Below, piece after piece: positions 22,700 through 34,264 of a DNA stretch of 64,000 bases. Under the pieces are notes generated by a model. That model worked only from the letters and a program-made list of their open reading frames with translations, did no database searches and was not told where the DNA came from. The first letter of the stretch is position 1; every line of letters begins with the position of its first letter. The DNA is from Megascapheus bottae (taxonomy: Eukaryota; Chordata; Mammalia; Rodentia; Geomyidae): positions 18,361,927-18,425,926 of the forward strand of contig JANJXV010000024.1 in the NCBI GenBank assembly GCA_024803745.1, read 5' to 3'. Position numbers and translations under genes: made by a program.

Positions 22700-23011
22700 A
22701 AACTACTTGTTGAAATTCATATTTAAAATTTTATGGGTCTGTATGACTAGTTCCTGAGATGCATAAAGACTTGTGGGGGTCCTGAACACTCTTGGTGACT
22801 CTGCACCCCCATATTGAGCAAGTCGTAAGCTGTGCTTTATTCCTGGCCTCATGGCCCATAATTGTGCAACAGGATTATTTCCTGCCTTCCTGACCACAGT
22901 AGCAGGAATCATCCAACTCTAGGGCTCCTACTCTTCTCTTGGAATAACCTCCCAGCAGAGCTTGGCTTTCCTGCCAGAAACTTCAATAAAGTAACTTCAA
23001 AAAAAAAAAAA
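22700..23011 (+). mobile_element. Unclassified retroelement or processed-transcript 3' end
   Basis: The stretch ends with AATAAA (about 22985) shortly before a 12-13 base poly-A run (22999-23011), as in a retroposed copy or an LTR-derived transcript. The body (cctgccttcctgaccacagt and so on) was not recognised as any gene or named family. Confidence 0.4.
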
Positions 23012-23235
23012 TCAGTTGTGGAGTTTGAATTCTGGGCCTGGATATTGTCCCTGAGCTCTTCGTCTCAAGGCTAGTGCTCTACCACTTGAGCCACAGTGCC
23101 ACTTCCAGTTTTCTGATGGTTGATTGGAGATAAGAGTCTCATGGACTTTAGTGCCCCCCCCAACTGTCTTTGAACCACGATCCTCAGGTTTCAGTCTCTT
23201 GAGAAGCTAGGATTACAGGCATGAATCACTTGGCT
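23012..23235 (-). mobile_element. B1-type dimeric SINE (antisense)
   Basis: The right monomer (tggagtttgaattctgggcc, ctagtgctctaccacttgag), linker (gattggagataagagtctca) and B1-like half (gattacaggcatgaatcact) are present. It follows directly after a plus-strand poly-A run rather than its own poly-T. Confidence 0.9.
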
Positions 23236-23239
23236 TGCT

Positions 23240-24298
23240 GTGGTTTCTTATCCAGAATTTAGATGTGAGCAAAGCAAGGGACCAGGATTCGTAATAGATC
23301 CAGCAATTCTGAGAACTGGCACGGCTTCTATTACTAGCAGCCCTGTTTCTGTGCACTCTCCTAGATTCACGTATGGAATCAGTTTCATCAGAGACATGGA
23401 GAGCTTCAGATATGTATGAGAAGTGGGGGAACCCTAGAGAGTGCTTCTTTATGTACTGAAAACAGAATCCATTGCTTGCCTTGGGGGTTAATAAATCCTT
23501 GCTCTGTGCTTGCATACATCTTTTTCTATGGGTCTGTGCTACTTATACAGAATATCAGTCACCAACACTGAGTTTTGTCCTATCAGCAACTTTTGGTAGC
23601 CCTTGAGATTGTGCCATTCAGGAATCCACTGCCCAAGTTTCATACTTTTGACTTAAAATGTCATAAGTTAAAACGAGCTCTAGTTTACTGATTTTGTTTT
23701 GTTTTATTTCATTATTATTGTTTTCTTTTTCCTTTTTGGCTCTAGCATAAAACAAAATGCTTTGTATGTTTGTGCTTAATTAATTTCATCTTCATTATAG
23801 CCCCATTAGGAGGTAACTATGAATCCCCATTTGAAAAAGGGGAAAACTGAATTTTAAAAAGATGGTCATTTGACAAGGTTGATAAAGAAGAGCAGTGAGA
23901 CCCACGGTGGCTCATCCCTCCAGGACGCTGAATGGAACGGTCCTCTGTGGCTCTCATCCCTCAGAGGATGAAGAATGGCACTGAGCAGAAGAGTTATCAA
24001 GATCAAAGAACCACTATCAATGGGACCCTGATGGAGAGTTATTTCCAAAGTGATAGCAGAATGTAGACATTACTTAAACTCCACACAAAACATGTAACAT
24101 TCAATGTCCAATTGCAAATCTCCTCTAACTCTTCAGTTGTGTGGCCAACACGCACCAAAGAAAAGTATACTTGCAATTTTTGTGTCTCTGCCTGAGAGTC
24201 AATTCTGAAGAATTAATCTACTAATAGTTGCCAGAGACCCTGTCTTGGCCCTAAAATCATAGTGCCACTCTTCCCTTCAAGTAAAAATATAAACTATT
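23240..24298. other. Non-coding stretch, nothing recognised
   Basis: Two similar segments, near 23903-23932 (ggctcatccctccaggac) and 23949-23977 (ggctctcatccctcagagga), form a small local duplication. No gene was recognised; the frames at 23213-23515 and 23866-24048 (minus) carry no domain. Confidence 0.4.
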
Positions 24299-24310
24299 AA
24301 AAAGGCTATG

Positions 24311-24509
24311 GGGGCCGGGAGTTTAGCTTAGTGGTAGAGTGCTTGCTTAGCATGCATGAAGACCGGGGTTTGATTCCTCGGTACCACATACATGGAAAAA
24401 AACGGAAGTGGTGCTGAGGCTCAAGTGGTAGAGCTCTAGCCTGAAGAAAGTCCAAGGACAGTGCTCAGGTCGTGAGCTAAAGCCTAGGATTGGCAAAAAA
24501 AAAAAAAAA
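24311..24509 (+). mobile_element. IDL-Geo SINE, young
   Basis: The left monomer (gccgggagtttagcttagtg), right monomer (cggaagtggtgctgaggctc) and a 15-base A tail are present. Flanks aaaaggctatgg and aaaagcctatgg form a TSD with one mismatch. Confidence 0.93.
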
Positions 24510-24726
24510 GCCTATGGAAGTCCTGCATTACATATATGCATCAAATTCTCTAACCTACTTTGCTGGTGGTTCAGTTTAAGACTATTTCATGAAAATCCCA
24601 TTGTTGCTTGTACCCATGATTTGTGGCTAAGGTGTGAGAGAGCAGAAGGCTAAGGTGAGGTAGTGGCCACCCTCCATATCTGCATTTTTTTTTTAAATCC
24701 CAACCCTCTAATTCTCAGCAGATTGA

Positions 24727-24874
24727 TAGATGACAGATATATGTGTGGATAGATGATAGATGGATAATAAATGGTAAGTAAATGATATTTATAAGATATG
24801 TAAAAGATGATAGAAGATAGATGGATAGATAGATAGATAGATAGATGGATAGATAGATAGATAGATAGATAGAA
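24727..24874. repeat. (GATA)n tetranucleotide repeat
   Basis: An imperfect outer part is followed by a purer core at about 24819-24873 of GATA with GGATA interruptions. Confidence 0.95.
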
Positions 24875-24899
24875 TAAACACTGTTATTACACTGAAATT

Positions 24900-26275
24900 C
24901 AAAATCTAGCATTGTATTGTCATCAGAGTGACCCTAAGATATAAGACTTAAATGGTTAATTTCACTGGTGTATTTGAGAAGCATAGGTGTTCATCAGATA
25001 TTTTAGGTGAATTGTATCATTTTCTCTTATGTCTTTCTGCATTTAATTTTGTGACTATTTATCAAATACTTCCTAGGTATCAGCCAGATGGTAGACACCA
25101 AAGACAGAAAAAACACAGCAGGGCACTGGCCTTCAGGAAAGTCACAGCCTGTTAGATGAAGCTGACAAATGAGTGACCAAGATAGAGACGATGCCAGGGC
25201 AATGTGGAAAGAGATCAGAGCAATGCCCTAACTCTTCCTTGGGAATAGGGGTGACTTAAGAAAACATCCCATGAAGATAAAAAGACAGGCCGAGATCTTC
25301 CATATAAAGTGAACAGAAATGTCCCAACAGTTCATTTGGTGCAGAATGTCATGTGGAACAGAAGCTTTGCATTAGATTCCCAAAGAAAAGTGGCAACAAG
25401 CTCTCCTACAGAACTCTGGGAACTTTGATTAAAATAGACAAACAGGAAAACATGAACTCAACAGAAATAAATTGTGTCCTTCTTTGTTTTGCTATAACTA
25501 GTGTCCTAATAAAAATATGTTAGCACTTATTGGTTAAAGATGCAGAGAAGTTGAGATAATCCCAAACTTTTCAACAATGCTTACCACCAAGATGAGAGAA
25601 CAATTACCAAGTATATCTCTTATGAATCCTAATAATTTTTAGTTGTGTTATAATAAAGTTTAAGAGCATTCTATGTAAAATAAAAATTACCTGGAGAGTT
25701 AAGAGAAATTAGTACATTAATGGCTAGCAAGTCTGTATTTATGTAGCAATTTTTGACCACTCTGCATACTTCTGTATTTGATACCAGCTACTCTGTGCAG
25801 GCAAAGCAACCTGCAACACCCCTATCTTTTGCAGGTGACACCTAATCCCCAAGGATGGGTGGTTGGAATAACTTGGAGCTACCCTTTAATGGCTGGGATC
25901 TGTTGCATAAATAGCTCAAAATAACTCAAAGGCAGTCAGTTCAGCTCTGCTGTCTCTGTTCTCCATGTAAACGACGTGCTCCTTAGCTCCTTCGTGAAAC
26001 AGTAACTATTGCTTGTGTAGCCTGAGTGAAAAAGCATTTGATATTCATGTTTACTCATTAGACTGTATTTATTGGAATAGCATCAATAAGGCACTGTTTC
26101 TATAGGCCAGCTGCATGAGATGTGCAAATGGCTTTGTTTTCTAATACTCTCACTGTATGTTTGTTGTTTTTGTTGTTATTAGGCCGGAATTGTGTTTTGT
26201 GTGGCTCTGAATTCTACCAAGTGCTTTAGAGTTGGGAAGGATTTATTTTCCCTGTTACTGACAATACCTTACAAA
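24900..26275. other. Non-coding stretch with an LTR-promoter-like patch
   Basis: No gene was recognised. Around 25895-25965 a TATA-like cataaatagc is followed about 30 bases later by a pyrimidine-rich stretch (agttcagctctgctgtctct). This could be a solo LTR remnant or a chance match. The rest is unremarkable. Confidence 0.3.
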
Positions 26276-26279
26276 ATAT

Positions 26280-26525
26280 ATGATACATCAGAATCAGGGA
26301 ACAACAAAATGATGAGACAAAGGGTGAAGGGTAAACCAGTGCAAAAGCAATACTCACAGGACAGTCTGTTGGAAATGAACTTTACAGTTTGGGGAGGGAA
26401 GGGTTAGAGGGAAGGAAAGAAGGAGAAAAACAGGGAGGGAGTAACAATGTTCAACAACAGATATACAAATTCCCTTATATATGTAAGTGTAACCCCTCTG
26501 AAAATAGAATTTAATTCAAAAAGAG
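26280..26525 (+). mobile_element. L1 3'-terminal fragment, older subfamily
   Basis: A purine-rich tract (ggggagggaagggttagagg, aaggaaagaaggagaaaaac) is followed by agtgtaacccctctgaaaat and an A-rich end, the same order as other L1 tails in the window. Diverged. Confidence 0.5.
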
Positions 26526-26529
26526 AATA

Positions 26530-28030
26530 ACACACAAAAAAAGAGAATCACCATTACAGAGCCCAATAAGAGAGAGTAAGCGAGGGAGGGGGTGGAGAGA
26601 TTCCCAGGTCACTTTGATAAGCGACTTGATTTAAAAAAAAATACAACATGTTCCATGTAACATTCTTTTGGTTTCTTTTTGGACTCAAGTTAAATAATTC
26701 CATTTTGAAGGTTGAATATAGTTACTTTTAAGCTGCTAGAATGAAAACACCTTGCTCCACCCCTTTAAAAAAAACTGAGACTAATCACAAAAAACTACTC
26801 TTAACATAGTTCAAAATTGGTATTAGGGTTATTGGTTATAAACTAAGTAGTTTATATTGAAGCATATGATTTAAACCAAGTAATTTCTAGCATGCAAAAA
26901 AAAAGTATTCCATACACCTGGAAACAAATTCTTACTCCCTTTGGTTTATCATTCATTCTTCCCACACTCAGTGAGGAAACACTGCAGAGATCTCTGTATT
27001 TGGCATGAGGACAAATAAAACGAAACAAGAGACTTTACATTTTTAGTAGGTAACTTGTGTAGTGACTTTAATGAGAATCCATTCCTCACCAAAATTATAC
27101 AAGGGGCTTTAAAAACAAATCTGCCAGTGAAGCCAAGCAAAGCTTATTTACTGGCTGTATCTATAGAATTTCCTGCAGGTTAAACTGCAGGTGTTAAACC
27201 ACTAAGTCTAAATGCACGCATCATTTCCAGAAGGGAACAGCAAAACCTTTGAGCAGTGACAATGGATTTCCAATACAATGTAACCCTCGCTTTCCAAGAG
27301 CTTCTGTGGGATGAACAAGTATTTTCCACCAAAACCGTTTGAAATGAAGTTGTCCACAAGGCAGAGTAGCTTTGATCTGATGCATGTAGCATGTAGCACA
27401 ATATTTGCCCAACCCAACCCTGTGGAAGATACACAGAGAGGCTCAAAGGACAATGACACGAAGTCACCAAGCATTATCCTAAAAACTCCTGCAAATAATG
27501 TTAACTGACCTTGGGATTCACGCTCCTCCTCCTTCCTCTGATCTTTCCCTCCTTCCCCCCTCCCTCCCTTTACACTGCACCTCCTGAGAGGCTAGTACTT
27601 TCACAGATTCTTTGGAGGTTATGATTGTTATCCCAAGTGGAAATCAGAAGCTTTCATTCCAAAGGTGACCACTCGTAACCTTTGACCCTGGGGCCTCCCA
27701 CCCTGTGGCTCTCCTCCATTTTCTGTCACCATGGAACTGAATAGTGGAGCGAAAAAAATGGGAGCAAACAGTCTATAGCTATTCATAGACCACTCCCCCC
27801 CAAAAATAAAGAAAGAAACAGAAAGATGAATGAAACTCATTCATCAATAAGAAACAGATGAAAAAGAAAGCCTTATTGACTGGGAAACAAGCTGAGAAAC
27901 AGTGACAGGGAAGGAGAAGGAAGGCCAGGGAAAGAGATGGAGGGGGATAAGGAGGCTGGCATGGAGTGCAAGGTCCCAATTCTTGGAAATGAAGGCCACA
28001 GATGAAAAGCTGCAACACATATTTCCTGGA
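26530..28030. other. Non-coding stretch, nothing recognised
   Basis: It contains the small palindrome ctgcaggttaaactgcag near 27174-27191. Overlapping frames on both strands at 27180-27508 have no domain. No named repeat recognised. Confidence 0.4.
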
Positions 28031-28033
28031 ACT

Positions 28034-28104
28034 GGGAGATATATAGATATAGATAGATATCTGTATCTATTTAACTATAGATAAATGGATAGATGATAGT
28101 GATA
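28034..28104. repeat. Degenerate GATA-type repeat
   Basis: Imperfect GATA/GATATA units. Confidence 0.7.
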
Positions 28105-28148
28105 AATGTTCCCCCCAAATGAATGCATATGTCTTGCATTACACCTTC

Positions 28149-28522
28149 CTTTTTTTGTTTGCTTTACAACTAGTTCCTTTTTTCAGAGAAAATTGCTCAC
28201 ATAAGTATTTACTTAGTGCTAGTCACTTTAAAATATGAGGGCATGTATATTATTGTTTTTAAATAGATCTCAGTATAAGACTTTTTACAGATTTGAATAA
28301 TTTATGCTTTAACATTAGTTCAGATTATTTATGGACCCTATTTTCTTTTTCTTTTCTTTTTTATTGTTGGGGTGATATGTAGAGGAGTTACAGTTACATT
28401 CACCAGGTAGTTGGTGCCTTACTTCTCACACATTGATACCCCTTCTCATGCTTTTGTTCTCCTTCCCCTCCATCCCCCCATCATCTTGTTTTTCCCCCCT
28501 TTCCTTTCCTATTTCAAATAAA
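28149..28522 (-). mobile_element. 5'-truncated L1 with probable 3' transduction
   Basis: A perfect 33-bp direct repeat (28116-28148 and 28523-28555) encloses the insert. Read on the minus strand, the L1 3'UTR (its plus-strand reverse complement includes cattcaccaggtagttggtg and cattgataccccttctcatg) ends in an A-rich tail at about 28342-28361. About 185 bp of unrelated sequence follows, then a second short A run at 28150-28156. This is the layout of read-through transcription and retrotransposition of 3' flanking DNA. No canonical AATAAA was seen before the outer tail, which lowers certainty. Confidence 0.7.
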
Positions 28523-28559
28523 CAAATGAATGCATATGTCTTGCATTACACCTTCTTAA

Positions 28560-30750
28560 GCAAAGCAGGGCATGTAAGAGAGAATCAGGATGAAAAGCAC
28601 TTCGGAGATTCTCCTTTCTTACTTATCTCAATGGTACAGTTTGGGAGCTAGGAAAGATGGAAACAAGAAGACATCTGCCCAGAACATTAGGAACTGAGAT
28701 TGTATGCACATCCAACATGCACTCAGAAGAAATATTTCTTTCACACCACAGAGCACCTTATTATAGATAATGTCAGTCCAGATTTTCACCCATAGGGTTG
28801 AACATCGCAGTGTGCTTAGACCTAAATCCAATCAGCTAGGGGCGTCACAGTTCACCAAATTGGTGGCAGGAGAGAAGCTGATGAACAAAGCATTTCCTCT
28901 TGGCTTAAGATGTTTAATATTAATGTTAAATGAGGGGGGTAATTAAATTCAGATCACACAAAACTGTTCAACAGTTTTGCAGCAAACAGTATATTTCCTC
29001 TTTTCACATCAGATGTAAATACCCTTTATTTAGTAATCATATATCTGAAAACCTATTTTTCATCCTATGCAAGCTCTCTCTAAGCTAAGTACCTCAAAGA
29101 GATTTCATTTGATGTAATAATTCAAATAAGTCCATGCTTCTGGTCAAGTATGTTGATAAGAAGTTACTTCTGCTACTTTTCCATGTATTTCCCTCATATC
29201 AGGAATACATTATTAACGGTTAGGGGTGAATATGGATTGCATGTGCAATAAAGAAAGAAGGAAAATAAAATACCCCTTCCTTCCTCACTGCATATTCTAG
29301 CTTCCTTCAAATAGAAAATCTAAAATTATTACACTGAGAAATTTGGCATTGGTCCTAAATGTCTGTTTGCACTTTCCTTTTCACTTCATCTCTTCTGACA
29401 CTTTTCTGACTACATTTTCTAGAACTGTCAGGTTTCCAGCCCAAGAATATGCATGAAGGAGGTGATGTATTGTGATTGGGAGGGAAAAAAAATTAAAGAG
29501 GCTGACAGTCAAGCTGGCAAATTCGCATGAGCCCAACTCAAGTGGAAACCTCATTGAACTTCTTGTACACATCCACAGTCAAGGAGCAAAGAACTTGAGC
29601 CCTTCCAAAGGCCACAGCGTATACACAGAAACCAAGTGTGGCATCCCAAACTAAGAAGAGCCTGGGGATGAGACTGTAGCAAATGCTCTTGTGATCGTCC
29701 CCTTGCCTGCACTATTTCCATACCTCCCTCCTCTTCTGTTCTACAGATTCCCATGAAAAGCCTCAAAAGGGAGACCAGAATGCTCAGTCAAGTAGATTCA
29801 AAACTCCATTTGGGCCCCTGCCAGATTCTCATTAGGTCCTGGACATGTGAACCAATGCTGATTTTCATGGCTGATCTACCCTAAATCTGCCCTTCCTGAA
29901 ACACTAGCTTTTGTCCTTCCAGTCACAGTCTTTAAATGGGGATTTGGGTGAGAGCAGTACCAAAAGGATCATCATTATTCAGTCATTATTTTGAAATAGA
30001 TGGGCTCTAAGTCTTTCTGGCTGAAAGCTCTGACTGGGTGAGATCACATTGGATTGTAGAATCAGGGCTTTTCCTGGTAAACCAAGTTACAAATGGGAAG
30101 CTGAGTTGGGAAGGAAGGTAACAAAGGGCATAAAGGAAGAGTGTTTTCATCGAATTCATCTCACTTCACATTGGAATGAGAGGCCATCCATACTCACGAA
30201 AGTCTAATTATATAAATCAGATGCCCTGGCTAAATTTCCAGTGCCTCAGGGGAACAAGCAGAGCTAGGATAAATGAGGTCTTCTGTGAAATAAAAGAAAC
30301 TCTTTGGGCCAAAAAACAAATCTAAGCCAATACAGCCACACTCACCACTTTTTCTTAATAGAAGCAGTGAAAAATAATCTGGACCAAGGATAACAAAAAT
30401 AGCTGAGTTTTCATCTTGGAACTCATTTGGAAATGGATTCACAATGTGTTCACCTCCTAATTAATATCTATTTCTCTTAATGTGGCACCCCTAAGTATGA
30501 CAGATCCTGGCCTGTTCAATTATCATAAATAACATTGTTTTCTTTTCAGAATAGGTGTTCATACCACACCAGGCTGTGGACAGGATCACAGTGGAGGATC
30601 AGATCACCAACACAGTGCATACCTTGGGATACAAAAAGGATTAAGTCTTCTGTGGCAGGCAAACGCACAGGACTAAATACGATGGATTCAGTCTCCAGCT
30701 CCTTCCAGCTCTTGGTAAAGTCCCTAAAACATAAACACTCTTCTAGAGAC
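28560..30750. other. Non-coding, repeat-poor stretch
   Basis: About 2.2 kb without recognised transposons. Short frames (29381-29572, 29551-29766 and 30230-30442, all minus) show no domain and no paired splice signals. Confidence 0.35.
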
Positions 30751-30770
30751 TATAAAAAGTAAAGAACTGG

Positions 30771-30965
30771 GGCTGGGAGTTTGGCCTAGTGGTAGAGGGC
30801 TTGCCTAGCATACACGAAGACCTGGGTTCAATTCCTCAGTAACCACATGCATAAAAAAAAGCAGGAAGTGGTGCTGAGGCGCAAGTGGTAGAGCTCTAGC
30901 CTTGAGAAAGTCCAAGGACAGTGCTCAGGCCCTGAGCTCAATCCCAGGACTGGCAAAAAAAAAAA
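30771..30965 (+). mobile_element. IDL-Geo SINE, young
   Basis: Both monomers are intact (ggctgggagtttggcctagt, then aagcaggaagtggtgctgag). A perfect 17-bp TSD, aaaaagtaaagaactgg, lies at 30754-30770 and 30961-30977. One extra base in the left monomer's box B end (cctcagtaaccacatgc). Confidence 0.95.
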
Positions 30966-30979
30966 GTAAAGAACTGGAA

Positions 30980-31385
30980 GCCTTAAACATATTATTAGAT
31001 AACTCGGCATTTGCTAGCTTGCTCATAATTGTCTGCACTAGATATTTTAACCACCCTTGATAGGCTCAAATGAAAATCATATTACTTCTAGATCTACCAG
31101 GATTAATATATCCCATCAGGTCAAAAATCACTTGAAACTGGAACACAGAATCAAAGTAAGGATAGGAATCAAAATATACCTTGAAATGGAGCTGAGACAA
31201 ATGTACAAAAGAAGGATGGTACAAGACCTCTGTAATCTAGAGAACTGGAACATCTGAGGAAAACGGTTTTATTGTCAGTGGTCCACATCATGGAAACATG
31301 AATAGGGCTGATTTTAAGATATGGGTGGCCATGTATGTTATCTATAAAAACCTATCACTAAAGGAGAAATGTCTTATTTACCAAT
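30980..31385. other. Non-coding stretch, nothing recognised
   Basis: The short plus frame at 31057-31257 has no domain. Confidence 0.35.
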
Positions 31386-31389
31386 TTTT

Positions 31390-31512
31390 ATTTCTTTTTT
31401 CATATATTTTATTATAATTAATAGAAGGGTTACATATATTCACCAGATACAAGGTGTATTACTTCACAAACATTGATACTCTTTCTCATGTCTTGGTCCC
31501 CATTTTCATTTC
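31390..31512 (-). mobile_element. L1 3'-terminal fragment (antisense)
   Basis: The plus strand shows the reverse complement of the L1 end (attataattaatagaagggt, tacttcacaaacattgatac, tttctcatgtcttggtcccc). About 120 bp, truncated. Confidence 0.85.
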
Positions 31513-31706
31513 TTTTTTTTGCCAGTCCTGGGGCTTGAACTCAGAGCCTGGACACTGTCCTTGGACACTCTAGCTCAAGGCTAGTGCTCTGCCACTTGAG
31601 CCACAGTGGCACTTCAGGCTTTTTCTGTGTATGTGATGTGGAAGAATTGAACCCAGGGCTTAGTGCATGCTAGATGAGCACTCTACCACTAGGCTATGCT
31701 CCTGGA
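31513..31706 (-). mobile_element. IDL-Geo SINE (antisense), inserted at L1 boundary
   Basis: A poly-T is followed by the right monomer (gccagtcctggggcttgaac) and left monomer (gctagatgagcactctacca). Flanks ccccattttcatttct (before) and ccccatttctgtttct (after) form a TSD-like pair with two mismatches. Confidence 0.92.
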
Positions 31707-31845
31707 CCCCATTTCTGTTTCTTAATTATCCATTTTTGTACTTAAGGATTGATTCTTGCACTTCCTAAGAAAGAACCCTCACTTGAGCTACTCCCACAAC
31801 CATTTTGCTTTTAGGATAGGGTTTTTGCCTGCATGTCTGTTTGCC

Positions 31846-31900
31846 TTCTTCCTTCCTTCCATCCTCCCTCCTTTCCTACCTTCCTACTTACCTTCCTAGA
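31846..31900. repeat. (CCTT)n-like polypyrimidine tract
   Basis: Imperfect CCTT/CCTA tetranucleotide units. Confidence 0.8.
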
Positions 31901-31904
31901 GAAG

Positions 31905-34060
31905 TAGGGAATTTTGCTACTTGTATTTCTTTAATTGACCTATACTCTTTCCCTTATTGTCAATCTCAACTCTCAGCCAAACTCTTTAGAACTGAAAAAT
32001 TATTCAACAAATTCTCATGAATATTTTTTTTACATTTCAATTCACATATGGATGGGAAACAACTCGAAGAGTTAATGAAGACCTTTGTATCGACAATGTG
32101 GTTATGAAATCTAACATATTATGGATTATCCTATGTGGGATTGAAAAGCTTCAATAAAGCCACCTAAGAATCAAACAAGAGCCTATGTCAATTGAAACAT
32201 CGATTCATTTATCTAACCAGTCCTGGTTACTATGAACTGGGCAAGAGGTAGAATCACTATTCAGCCTATTTATATCAGCTACTGGATTATAAGTAGACAC
32301 TGAGAAGTAACATTCAGAAAGCAGATTTGCTTATTTTAATTTGATATTTTATTTACATCTATTATTCACCATGCCCATTATTTAGCCACTGGGTGATAAG
32401 CAGCAGAGAGAAATCCCATTAAAAAGGCAGAAGAAGGAATCTATTTTAGAAGCATTGAATGTCAAATTGCTATATTTAAGCATAGCCAAATTTTCACAAG
32501 ATTTACCCTAAACAATACAATCCCAAAGCAGGCTTTCCACAATAGGTGTACATTATAATACTCTGCTAACTAAAGCAGGTTCAGCAGTATGGTGGCTTAT
32601 TATTCTTGCTTTGTGCATTGTGCTACTTTCTTCTGTGCATTGGGGCAGCTGACAGAGGTAACCAGAGTCACTAACAGAATATCCACAGTTAACACAAGGT
32701 AGGCATGTATGAAACTATGTATTGCACACCTCAAAGCGTGCATGGTGAATTAAAAAGAGCCATCTGAATGTACTCCGCCTCAGGAGATTGGAGAGACTTA
32801 ACAGGCAAGTAAAAGAATATGCACAGGTGTAGCGGATAGTTGTACATATGTTTCACTTACTTCTCAGGACCATATGCTACTTTTCAATATTTCCTGGATC
32901 CTTTGTGTTTTATTTCTATGAATGAATTAGCAGTTTTATGCATTGTTATCTTTTACTTATGCTTATACTTTCTGTTAAAAATCATTGGTTTAGTTGATTT
33001 TTTGGCTGGTCCTGGCAGACAAAGAGTGAGGCCAGGAATAAGACACCCAGAAGTGGGAGGTTAAGATTGGGTTCATTTTAACTTTGAACTTGAGGCACAG
33101 TGATAGGCTTCTTGCCCACGGACAAGAGGCTTCTGGAAGTGATGCATCACTACCAGAAATGGCACCACTGTCAAAAAAGGAACACAAGATCACCTGTGGC
33201 CAGTGGAAGATGTGCTTAGAGAGCCCAAGTGGCAGCTGTCCTGGGCCATTATGGAAGGAATGACTATGAGGGCTGTGGTCTGCGGCAGACTCTTCTACCT
33301 GTCTTAAAGCCCTTACCTAAAGAAGTGACAAGCCCGGGCTCAACTCTTTTTAAGCTACAGGCAAGAATGTCAGTTGTAGCTCCGAAAGACACTCATCTTC
33401 TATATATCAAGTGCACATTTACTCGTTTGTGTTACCGCATTTAAAATGTTAGTTGGTGTCTCTGTTTCACTAATGCTTCCTATGTATATCAAGATGTTGT
33501 CCAGGAAGAAGAGTTCTTGATGCCTGGAGGTAGAAGATATAACTGGATCCAGGGTCAGAACCCTGAATTCCTTTGAGTCTTCCTTGAGTTCCTTTAGCAA
33601 CAGCCAACCACAAAGCCAACTAACAATACAGAAATAGGGTTTTCAGAATCCACTCCAGCTCACAAGAAAAGAATACAATGGCTGAAAGACAGGTGTGTGT
33701 GGATTCTAGTACATGCACAAACCTAAATTGTGCTATTTAGGGCAGATGACCCCATGGGCTCGGGTAACTTAGTTTTACAGCCCTATGATATGCTTTTTTT
33801 TCAGCACTTGCATAGTGAAAAGAAAATAATACACTAAATTGGTAGCCTCACTTTATTTAAAAGTAACAAAAGCTCCCTACCAAATTAAATCATATACCAA
33901 AATGGGAAAAACTTCTTATGCTACTCAATCTCCCTGAAGACTCCTCTCCAAAACCATAAGGCTCCACAGAAAGAAGCGCAAACAAAATGAATCTGAATTA
34001 AATATGCTCTCACCACCTCTAAAGGTAGATGATTCTGAGATCCTCTCTCTATGTGTAATT
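31905..34060. other. Non-coding stretch, nothing recognised
   Basis: About 2.1 kb. The G+C-richer patch at 33000-33370 contains frames on both strands (32840-33064 plus, 32990-33193 minus, 33229-33444 plus) but no recognisable protein and no repeat name. Confidence 0.35.
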
Positions 34061-34065
34061 TTCCT

Positions 34066-34262
34066 CAGTTAGGCATAGTAGTACAAGCCTGTAATCCCAG
34101 CTACTTACGAGGCAGAAGTAGAAAGTCTAGGTTTGAAGATGGTCTGGGCAAAGCATGAGAACTTATCTGAACAAAAGGACTCAGAGCCTCATGGCAGACT
34201 GCTTGCCTAATGAGCACAAGACCTTCCGTTCCATCCCCATTATGGCTAAATAAAGTGTTTCA
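34066..34262 (+). mobile_element. Old B1-like dimeric SINE
   Basis: The left half (agtacaagcctgtaatccca, gctacttacgaggcag) and a degraded ID-like right part (gcagactgcttgcctaatga) end in an A-containing tail. A different, older type than the main dimers. Confidence 0.6.
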
Positions 34263-34264
34263 CA

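Noticed and set aside
24727..24874. Tyr/Leu/Ser/Ile-repeat minus frame resembling a membrane segment
   Set aside because: It is the translation of the GATA tetranucleotide repeat.
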